Positions 35,921-41,919 of a DNA stretch of 41,919 bases are shown here, piece after piece. Origin of the DNA: Marinobacter pelagius (GTDB lineage Bacteria; Pseudomonadota; Gammaproteobacteria; Pseudomonadales; Oleiphilaceae); NCBI RefSeq assembly GCF_003315345.1, contig NZ_QNRO01000028.1:1-41919 (forward strand), read 5' to 3'. Position numbers and translations under genes: made by a program. The notes below the pieces were generated by a model. It did no database searches. It saw only the letters and a program-made list of their open reading frames with translations, and was not told the DNA's origin. Numbering within the stretch: the stretch's first letter is position 1; every line of letters begins with the position of its first letter.

Positions 35921-37627
35921 TTACAGGCCAACGTCGTCGAGGGAGGATTCAGCCAGCTTGAGCAGATCGGGGTTGCGGTCTTCCCGCTTCCCGATGCTTT
36001 CGATGTAATACTCAAGTGACGTCAACGCATCTGCCAGCGCTTCGAGCACCTGATGCGGGGGCGCCTGACGGGCATCGAGGAGGCGATCCTGGATCGAGGC
36101 GGCCACACGTTTAAGCACGTTGGCAGCGCCGGGATCATTGACCATCTGCAGGCCGCCCCAGATGCTGTGCAGGGTTGCCGGCAGATTGGCCAGGTGCAGC
36201 TTGTCGTAATCCGATTCGATGAATGCAGTAATTGCGCGTTTGGCGAGGGTCAGTGCACTTCTGGCCTCATCCGCCACCACGAACATCGCTTCCTGGAGGT
36301 AGACCGATTCATCCCGGTTGCGCCGGCTGCCGGCCAGGGCGTCCGTTTCGGAGGTGATACCGCGAGTGACGATCTGCATCACGGCGTCCTCGACCCCCAG
36401 AACGGAGTCGGCCAGGCGGTAAAGCTCATCATCGCCAGGCAACCGGTTGTCTTCTTCCCACTTGCGCAACTTGGCCGCTTCATCCCGGGAAATGCCGGCC
36501 AGCTTGTTGAGGTCCAGCATCACCAGGGTGTTGGCGAGTCGCTCGAGGGCATCGGCGATGGACGACAACTCTGCCAGATCCGGCTCGATACCCCTCTCAA
36601 TGATGTCGAGTTTATCCTTGAGCTGGTTGAGCTCATCCTGCAAGGCGTCCGACAGGGACTTGAGTACATCGCTACCCGGGCCATACAGGCGACGGGCATG
36701 GGCTTCCAGCATTGCATCCGGAAATTCCGCGGGCGCCAGGCGATAAGCCGAGAGAATGCGCGTCACTTCCGGGTTGGCAGATCCGCTACGGTAAAGCATG
36801 TAGATCAGGTCCCGGATCAGTGAGTCCGGGGCATCCTTGGTCGTGGCCACCCTCCCGACATAAACCACTTCCCGGGCGTACCGCTCTATCCGCATGAACA
36901 TGCGTTTGCGAGCCTTGGTGAAGATCATTGCCCGATCAAGCATCGTGTCCGCAACAATTCCCAGCAGGCACCACATCTGCCCCATGGGCGCGCCCTGACA
37001 CAGCCGTGCAAATCCACGGGCGGCACGGCCGAACAATTTCTTACTGACCACATCATTGCGATCCCGCAAAACGCCCAGCAACGCCACCTGGAAGGTCAGA
37101 CGCATCCGCCGGGCCATCACCTCGTAGTCCGCTTCATTACCTTCAAATGCAGCAAGATTGAGATCGGCGCAGAAGTCCGGACGTTCTTTGACGTCCACGT
37201 CAAAGAAACAGGATTCCGGGTAAGGTTTTTCGCGGCGGGCTTCGCGCAGATCGTTGATGACCGGCAGCAACAGTTCCGGATGGTCCTCGCGCTGCTGGTG
37301 GTAGTACTCCACGTAGCGACGAAGAATAAACAGCGCGCTGTTCAGGGTGGTAAGCAGAATATTCTTGTCGTCATTGGCACCGACTGGAACGTCATTGGCC
37401 ATGGCAACCGCTTCCTGGCATAGCAAGGTGCCGCCACGAAGCTCAACGAGGATGAAAATACCACGCAACTGGTTCAGGTAATCGACACAGTTCTGGAGGT
37501 CTTCCCCGCTCTCGCGATTTTCCTGGAAACGCTCAAGGCTGGATTCTGCCTGCTTGATGGTCTGTTCTATCTCGCTTTTGACCAGATCAAACGACTGCGA
37601 TTTCGTCGCCAGAGACGATTGAACCAT
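35921..37627 (-). CDS. fimL: FimL, ChpA N-terminal-domain-like scaffold
   Basis: A 568-residue helical cytoplasmic protein resembling the N-terminal part of the type IV pilus chemosensory kinase ChpA: FDLVKSEIEQTIKQAESSLE, then VDYLNQLRGIFILVELRGGT. Where ChpA has the phospho-acceptor-type H-Q-V-Q-G, this reads NQLRG, so it cannot act as an Hpt. P. aeruginosa FimL, of similar length, works with PilG and FimV to stimulate adenylate cyclase CyaB and twitching motility. The nearby dnaQ-rnhA-methyltransferase-gloB-mltD order matches that locus. No pilus genes are in this window. Confidence 0.85.
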   Translation of the reverse strand: MVQSSLATKSQSFDLVKSEIEQTIKQAESSLERFQENRESGEDLQNCVDYLNQLRGIFILVELRGGTLLCQEAVAMANDVPVGANDDKNILLTTLNSALFILRRYVEYYHQQREDHPELLLPVINDLREARREKPYPESCFFDVDVKERPDFCADLNLAAFEGNEADYEVMARRMRLTFQVALLGVLRDRNDVVSKKLFGRAARGFARLCQGAPMGQMWCLLGIVADTMLDRAMIFTKARKRMFMRIERYAREVVYVGRVATTKDAPDSLIRDLIYMLYRSGSANPEVTRILSAYRLAPAEFPDAMLEAHARRLYGPGSDVLKSLSDALQDELNQLKDKLDIIERGIEPDLAELSSIADALERLANTLVMLDLNKLAGISRDEAAKLRKWEEDNRLPGDDELYRLADSVLGVEDAVMQIVTRGITSETDALAGSRRNRDESVYLQEAMFVVADEARSALTLAKRAITAFIESDYDKLHLANLPATLHSIWGGLQMVNDPGAANVLKRVAASIQDRLLDARQAPPHQVLEALADALTSLEYYIESIGKREDRNPDLLKLAESSLDDVGL

Positions 37628-37680
37628 AAACGCTTCCTGTCTGATTTGCGGAGACTACCGCGTCCCGTGCCTGACATTCA

Positions 37681-37710
37681 GCCCGGCCACGAAACGCCGG
37701 GCTTTGTTGT
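37681..37710 (+). terminator. Terminator-like hairpin upstream of fimL, plus orientation
   Basis: GCCCGGC, loop CACGAAAC, GCCGGGC, then TTTGTTGTT. No plus-strand gene precedes it. It sits in the 5' region of fimL and could end a transcript antisense to fimL or act as an mRNA leader structure. Confidence 0.4.
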
Positions 37711-37775
37711 TATAGATCGGTTACACCCTGCCCGATCAATTCTCTGTTCGCAAAAAACTGGCGAACTTATCATTA

Positions 37776-37803
37776 CTTATAACACAAAACTCATGTTGCT
37801 CAA
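37776..37803 (-). promoter_or_regulatory. Promoter candidate for fimL
   Basis: On the minus strand TTGAGC, 16 bases, TATAAG. Transcription would start near 37,769, leaving a leader of about 140 bases that contains the 37,681 hairpin. Confidence 0.45.
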
Positions 37804-37844
37804 CAAAGGCGGAGTGTAACAATTGGTACACGCTGACCCAGTTC

Positions 37845-38555
37845 TCATTCCGCCTGTTCGAGCTTGCTCCAGAGGCTTTCGCCGGACTGTTTATCCAGCA
37901 TCGCGATGAACTCGTCATGGGCACTCGCCTCTTCACCGGAGGCCCTTACTACTGAAAGCCGGGGGCGGTCGGCCTTGAGGCGCCGGATGCCACCGGCCGC
38001 GCCGCCGTCTTCCGAGCCGGCATCCAGGGACAGCGCGGTCTGGCCGCCAGTCATCAGCAGATAAACATCGGCGAGGATCTCGGCATCCAGCAGTGCGCCG
38101 TGGAGTTCCCGGTTGCTGTTGTCCACGCCGTAACGTTTGCACAGGGCGTCCAGGCTGTTTTTCTGGCCCGGGTGTTTGGCGCGGGCGATGGCCAGGGAAT
38201 CGACGATGCCGCAATGGTCGGCGGTTTTGCGTATCGGCTTAAGGCGAGCGAACTCCGCATCCATGAAGCCGACGTCGAACGCGGCGTTATGGATAACCAG
38301 TTCGGCACCCTTGATGAATTCGAAGAATTCCTCAGCGACCTCGGCGAACTTTGGTTTGTCCACCAGGAATTCATTGGTAATGCCGTGAACGGTGATGGCT
38401 TCGGCCTCCACCTCACGCTCGGGGTTGATATAGACGTGGTAGTTCCGGCCGGTCAGCTCACGTTCGACCACTTCCACACAACCGATTTCAATGATCCGGT
38501 GCCCTTCATTGGGATCGATGCCGGTTGTTTCGGTATCCAGTACAATTTGTCTCAT
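37845..38555 (-). CDS. dnaQ: DNA polymerase III epsilon subunit (proofreading 3'-5' exonuclease)
   Basis: A 236-residue DnaQ. ExoI motif is VLDTETTGIDP (Asp7, Glu9), exoII HNAAFDVGFMD, exoIII ELHGALLDAEILADVY with the catalytic His and Asp. The C-terminal region (after about 185) ends in DKQSGESLWSKL, typical of the alpha-binding tail. It proofreads in the polymerase III core. The start overlaps rnhA by four bases (ATGA). In E. coli dnaQ and rnhA are adjacent but divergent; here they are in tandem, as in Pseudomonas. Confidence 0.95.
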   Translation of the reverse strand: MRQIVLDTETTGIDPNEGHRIIEIGCVEVVERELTGRNYHVYINPEREVEAEAITVHGITNEFLVDKPKFAEVAEEFFEFIKGAELVIHNAAFDVGFMDAEFARLKPIRKTADHCGIVDSLAIARAKHPGQKNSLDALCKRYGVDNSNRELHGALLDAEILADVYLLMTGGQTALSLDAGSEDGGAAGGIRRLKADRPRLSVVRASGEEASAHDEFIAMLDKQSGESLWSKLEQAE

Positions 38556-38995
38556 GCTTCACTCAACTCCGCTACGCCACGGTTTGCCAGTTCGTCAGCC
38601 AGTTCGTTGTCGGGTACGCCCGCATGGCCCTTCACCCAGTGCCAGTTGACGCGGTGCCGGGCGGTTTCGGCATCCAGTTCCCGCCACAGGTCGTCATTCT
38701 TCACCGGTTTTTTCGCGGCAGTCTTCCAGCCGTTGCGTTTCCACCCGGCCATCCACTCGGTAATGCCCTTGCGGACGTACTGGGAGTCCGTGTAGAGCTC
38801 CACATCGCACGGACGTTTCAGTGCCTCCAGACCTCGGATTGCGGCCATCAGCTCCATGCGATTGTTGGTGGTGTGCAGTTCACCGCCGTGCATGGTCTTC
38901 TTGGCGTCGCCATAACGAAGCACCACGCCCCAGCCGCCACGACCGGGATTACCCTTGCAGGCACCGTCCGTGTATAGAATTACCTTATCCGCCAT
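38552..38995 (-). CDS. rnhA: Ribonuclease HI
   Basis: A 147-residue RNase HI that degrades RNA in RNA-DNA hybrids. Catalytic acidic residues fall at the E. coli numbers: Asp10 (LYTDGACKGNPG), Glu48 (NNRMELMAA) and Asp70 (LYTDSQYV), with the last Asp in VPDNELADELA after the WVKGHAG loop. The basic handle region (KRNGWKTAAKKPVKN) is present. It lies between the methyltransferase gene and dnaQ in a tight operon. Confidence 0.97.
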   Translation of the reverse strand: MADKVILYTDGACKGNPGRGGWGVVLRYGDAKKTMHGGELHTTNNRMELMAAIRGLEALKRPCDVELYTDSQYVRKGITEWMAGWKRNGWKTAAKKPVKNDDLWRELDAETARHRVNWHWVKGHAGVPDNELADELANRGVAELSEA

Positions 38996-39014
38996 TCAAA
39001 CTCCTGAATCCTCG

Positions 39015-39815
39015 TTAATCCTGACCCTCGGGGCTCACGCCGCCCGGGCCACGATAGCAGCCCCGCGAGGCGCCAACCGCTCCCGTTCCGGGCATGGCAA
39101 TGACCTTGCTCTTGCGCCAGGCCGGCTGCCTGGGAATACGGCCATAGACCCGTTTTTTGGCAAGGATACAGTAATAGGCGCCGAGAGGCAGGAGACGATT
39201 GCCCGCCAACCGGCTATCGATCCAACGATAGCTGTGCCTGCCGGACCGCTGCATGGGAAACCTGAAAAACCGGGTTACGGACGTATCCACACTGAACCCG
39301 AGCAACCGGAGCCAGTCCTCCATCCGCCCCCGGAGCATGAAACGGCCGCCCCAGGGGCCTTCCTGCTGCCGTGACATAAGCTTGCGCAGGCCCCACAGAC
39401 TCATCGGATTGAAGCCAAGCAACACGATGGTGCCTTCACCGCGCAATACCCTTGCGGATTCCCTAAGCACCTGGTGCGGGTAAGGTGAAAAGTCGGGGGT
39501 GTGGTGCAGGATGACCAGATCCATGGAGTCCGACGGGAAAGGCAGCTCATCGGCATCACAGACCGCCACGCCGTCGGGCATGTGGGGGAACCACCGCGGC
39601 GTGGTCATGATCTTTTGCGCGAAATCGGTGCCGGTGGCCAGCGGAAGACGGTGACTGACACCGATCTGAAGCTGCCGCGCCCCGATCAGGCTGCCCAGCT
39701 CATAGTCGCAGAACCGGCGTTGGTCCGCCAGCAGCGCCCGACCGAGGGGGGACTGGAACCAACGCTCGAAATTCTCGTGCCTTGCCGGATAGTCAATGTT
39801 GCCGGATCTGACCAC
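39015..39815 (-). CDS. Class I SAM-dependent methyltransferase-like protein
   Basis: A 266-residue protein with a Methyltransf_11-like region: DADELPFPSDSMDLVILHHT, then QVLRESARVLRGEGTIVLLG. Motif I is unusual: LQIGVSHRL replaces the glycine-rich GxGxG, so SAM binding is not assured. The last 50 residues are basic and probably disordered. It is 19 bases upstream of rnhA in the same direction, and divergent from gloB. The same gene occupies this place in Pseudomonas (PA1814, from memory). Substrate unknown. Confidence 0.8.
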   Translation of the reverse strand: MVRSGNIDYPARHENFERWFQSPLGRALLADQRRFCDYELGSLIGARQLQIGVSHRLPLATGTDFAQKIMTTPRWFPHMPDGVAVCDADELPFPSDSMDLVILHHTPDFSPYPHQVLRESARVLRGEGTIVLLGFNPMSLWGLRKLMSRQQEGPWGGRFMLRGRMEDWLRLLGFSVDTSVTRFFRFPMQRSGRHSYRWIDSRLAGNRLLPLGAYYCILAKKRVYGRIPRQPAWRKSKVIAMPGTGAVGASRGCYRGPGGVSPEGQD

Positions 39816-39909
39816 TACCCTGCCTCCCGCCTTGTCAGCCTCCAGGTTGGGGCCACAGATTTAATGCTCTATCATACCAGTCACATTCTACGAACACATG
39901 TGGGGCCGT

Positions 39910-40704
39910 ATGCTGACCATTTCCGCAATTCCTGCTTTCAGTGACAACTACATCTGGTGCCTGGCCGATTCCGACACCAAAAAAGCGCTGATTGTTGATC
40001 CCGGGCAAGCTGCGCCCGTGGAGGAACACCTGGCCGCCAATGGCCTGACCCTGGATACGATCCTGGTCACCCACCACCATCCGGACCATGTTGGTGGCAT
40101 CAAGGATCTGGTCAAAGCCCACCCGGACTGCCGGGTAACCGGCCCTGCCGAGTCGCCGTTCAAGGGCTCCACCAACCTCGTCCACCCCGGTGACGAGGTT
40201 GTCTGGGAATCGATCACTTTCCAGGTTCTGGGCGTTCCGGGCCACACCCTCGATCACATCGCCTACTTCACCGACGTCGAGGTCAACGGGCGCCCTGTAC
40301 TGTTCTGTGGCGACACCCTCTTCGTCTGCGGCTGTGGGCGGTTGTTCGAGGGCACTCCCGAACAGATGCGGCAATCCCTGCAGACCCTGCGCAACCTCCC
40401 GGAAAAAACTGCGGTTTACTGCGCACACGAGTACACCCTGGCCAATCTCAAGTTCGCCCGCAGCTGGCTGCCCCGGGACGAAGGCCTGAAGGCGTTTGAG
40501 GAACAGTGCCAGAAAGCCCGCGAAGCCGGCGATCCCACGGTGCCGTCGGTGCTGGGTGAAGAAAAGCGCCTGAATCCGTTTCTCCGCTGGGATGATCCGG
40601 TGGTTGTGGATGCTGCCCGGAATTACTGTGCGCAGAATGGGCTCCCGGCGGATTCGGAGAATGCCATTTTTGCGGCCATTCGCCATGGCAAGGACAACTT
40701 CTAA
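39910..40704 (+). CDS. gloB: Hydroxyacylglutathione hydrolase (glyoxalase II)
   Basis: A 264-residue metallo-beta-lactamase-fold enzyme that hydrolyses S-D-lactoylglutathione in methylglyoxal detoxification. The metal-binding motif THHHPDH is at residues 54-60, followed by PGHTLDHIAYF, LFCGDTLFVCGCGRLFEGT and YCAHEYTLANLKFA. The C-terminal glutathione-binding helices end with KRLNPFLRWD. ATG 39910 has GGGG just upstream; ATG 39898 has none. REP-like palindromes follow the stop. Confidence 0.95.
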   Translation: MLTISAIPAFSDNYIWCLADSDTKKALIVDPGQAAPVEEHLAANGLTLDTILVTHHHPDHVGGIKDLVKAHPDCRVTGPAESPFKGSTNLVHPGDEVVWESITFQVLGVPGHTLDHIAYFTDVEVNGRPVLFCGDTLFVCGCGRLFEGTPEQMRQSLQTLRNLPEKTAVYCAHEYTLANLKFARSWLPRDEGLKAFEEQCQKAREAGDPTVPSVLGEEKRLNPFLRWDDPVVVDAARNYCAQNGLPADSENAIFAAIRHGKDNF

Positions 40705-40713
40705 AGACAGGAC

Positions 40714-40743
40714 GGGGTCTGAAGAACACTTTCTTCTGACCCC
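40714..40743. repeat. REP-like palindrome, copy 5
   Basis: GGGGTCTGAAGAA, CACT, TTCTTCTGACCCC; T-T mismatch at position 7. It starts ten bases after gloB and is followed by ATTTTC, so it may also end the gloB transcript. Confidence 0.85.
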
Positions 40744-40767
40744 ATTTTCAAGTCCAACTCCGAAGAC

Positions 40768-40797
40768 GGGGTCAGATGAACGAGTTCATCAGACCCC
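40768..40797. repeat. REP-like palindrome, copy 6 (reverse orientation)
   Basis: GGGGTCAGATGAAC, GA, GTTCATCAGACCCC; A-A mismatch at position 7, so it is inverted relative to copies 5 and 7 on either side. Confidence 0.85.
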
Positions 40798-40810
40798 ATG
40801 CTAATCCCCC

Positions 40811-40840
40811 GGGGTCTGAAGAAAGCCTTCTTCTGACCCC
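40811..40840. repeat. REP-like palindrome, copy 7
   Basis: GGGGTCTGAAGAA, AGCC, TTCTTCTGACCCC; T-T mismatch at position 7. Preceded by CCCCC like copy 4 and followed by ATTTTC. The rest of the 40,705-41,005 gap holds only the upstream region of mltD. Confidence 0.85.
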
Positions 40841-41005
40841 ATTTTCACTCCGGGTTCACACTCCCTATCGTCATCGTAACGAGACGTTTCTTGACCCCCG
40901 GAAAACCGCTCTCATAGAATCGGTTGCACTTTTGTGACCCAACCCATTCATCAGGTCAGATTTTCCAAGGTATCATCTGACCAAAGCCCTGATCCGGAAT
41001 TGCCT

Positions 41006-41848
41006 ATGTCGGTCAACCGATTTTCCTTTTTACTGCTGGCTGGTGCCCTGACCACCGGTTGCTCCACTTTTTTCTCTCCGACCAGCGACCCTCTGGAATC
41101 CGATCAGGTCACCGTCGCCACCGGCGATGAAGACCTGAAAGATGCTGTGGAATCCGGCCAGGCGGCCGATGCTTCCGCCGATGAGCCCCTGGATGACGCC
41201 ATCGGAGCGGATCTTCAGGCCACCGCGCGGGACGCCCGGGAGAAACTGGATAACCCCGAGCAACAAGCCGATGACGGCGAGAAGGAGCGGGATCTCTGGA
41301 ACCGCATGCGCCAGGGTTTCGCCCTGGATCACGACGTGGACAATGAGCGGGTCCGGGATCAGCTCAACTGGTATGCGAGCCACCCGAAATACATTGACCG
41401 GGTCGTTGACCGGGGCAGCCGGTACCTGCACTACATTCTCAACGAGACCGAAAAGCGCGGGCTGCCGGCCGAATTTGCGCTGCTGCCGGTAGTCGAAAGT
41501 GCCTTCGATCCATTCGCCTACTCCCACGGCCGGGCTGCGGGAATCTGGCAGTTCATTCCTTCTACAGGCAAGTACTTCGGTCTGACCCAGAGCTGGTGGC
41601 ATGACGACCGTCGTGACATCGTCGCCGCCACCGACGCAGCCCTGCGCTACCTGGAGCGTCTGACCGAGCGGTTCGACGGCGATTACACCCTGGCACTGGC
41701 GGCCTACAACAGTGGCGGAGGCACCGTCTCAAGTGCCATGCGGCGCAACCGGAAAGCCAACCGGCCAACCGATTTCTGGTCCCTGAACCTGCCCCGTGAA
41801 ACCCGGCACTACGTTCCCAAATTAAGGGTATCCGGAATTTCTGGTTGA
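41006..41848 (+). CDS. mltD: Membrane-bound lytic murein transglycosylase D, C-terminally truncated
   Basis: A lipoprotein transglycosylase cleaving peptidoglycan glycan strands. The signal ends LTTGC with lipid-attachment Cys19. After an acidic linker, the GH23 SLT domain carries the catalytic Glu in LLPVVESAFDPFAYSHGRAA, then GIWQFIPSTGKYFGL, YTLALAAYNSGGGTVSSA and FWSLNLPRETRHYVPKL. After VPKL (41,822) similarity stops and seven unrelated residues precede a stop; the rest of the domain edge and the LysM repeats are missing. Cause is probably an inserted element. The start ATG 41006 has GGAA seven bases upstream; GTG 40934 is less likely. The gene is probably inactive or impaired. Confidence 0.85.
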   Translation: MSVNRFSFLLLAGALTTGCSTFFSPTSDPLESDQVTVATGDEDLKDAVESGQAADASADEPLDDAIGADLQATARDAREKLDNPEQQADDGEKERDLWNRMRQGFALDHDVDNERVRDQLNWYASHPKYIDRVVDRGSRYLHYILNETEKRGLPAEFALLPVVESAFDPFAYSHGRAAGIWQFIPSTGKYFGLTQSWWHDDRRDIVAATDAALRYLERLTERFDGDYTLALAAYNSGGGTVSSAMRRNRKANRPTDFWSLNLPRETRHYVPKLRVSGISG

Positions 41849-41919
41849 TAAAATGCCAAAGATGTAAAGAAGAAAATCTTTCTCAGCGGATTATCTGATT
41901 GATCCTCTTCAGCCTACTC
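41822..41919. mobile_element. Probable end of an insertion element interrupting mltD
   Basis: From TTAAGGGTATCCGG onward the sequence is AT-rich, without good coding, and unlike any MltD continuation. An element end inserted in mltD is the simplest explanation. I cannot name the family, and the other end lies outside the window. Confidence 0.45.

Overview
The window reads as a chromosomal segment of a moderately GC-rich marine gammaproteobacterium, most likely Marinobacter or a close relative. This rests on protein character and gene order: nfuA, metH, DUF2970, a sirohaem reductase with DUF934, a YhdH-type reductase, sohB, fimL, dnaQ, rnhA, a methyltransferase, gloB and mltD recall a Pseudomonas aeruginosa region (roughly PA1847 to PA1812, from memory). 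No database search was possible, so family names come from motifs and remembered relatives.

Both ends look like mobile DNA. Bases 1-95 carry the left end of an IS3-family element (minus strand). At about 41,822 the lytic transglycosylase gene mltD changes abruptly into unrelated AT-rich sequence. The window may therefore be a contig bounded by repeats.

Layout. 180-5633 (minus): an FKBP-type isomerase, then an operon read from 5633 down to 843: RssB-like response regulator/PP2C phosphatase, STAS protein, gpsA, sixA, a radical SAM protein and a DUF1285 protein. 5748-7232 (plus): HD-domain phosphohydrolase. 7238-8269 (minus): renalase-like flavoprotein, divergent from a tightly overlapped eight-gene plus-strand operon (8358-15247): desaturase, SnoaL-like, SDR, flavin amine oxidase, DUF1365, CFA-synthase-like methyltransferase, DUF2878 and a secreted protein. 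It looks like a fatty-acid remodelling operon, and its CFA-like enzyme lacks several classical active-site residues. 15329-17207: xthA, a TetR/PhaD-like regulator and a phasin. 17361-17486: possible small RNA ending in an orphan terminator. 17555-18901: a split YeeE/YedE sulfur transporter and a DUF442 protein. 18938-21406: hemH, a small CxxC protein, an IclR regulator and tRNA-Ser(UGA). 21620-23794: yccA and tusDCBE. 23804-25797 (minus): DUF445 membrane protein and nfuA. 26042-32450: metH, DUF2970, an unlisted 34-residue membrane protein (minus), sirohaem reductase and DUF934. 32619-39815 (mostly minus): reductase, sohB, SCP2 (plus), a membrane protein, fimL, dnaQ, rnhA and a methyltransferase. 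39910 to the end: gloB and the broken mltD.

Sulfur is a recurring theme: sulfur import (YeeE pair), sulfur relay for tRNA thiolation (Tus), sulfite reduction, methionine synthesis and Fe-S carriage (NfuA). Seven copies of a 30-base palindrome, at three intergenic sites (117, 32,471-32,603 and 40,714-40,840), form a REP/REPIN-like family. The best candidates for something undescribed are the lipid operon with its atypical methyltransferase, the palindrome family, the orphan-terminator RNA and the 34-residue protein.
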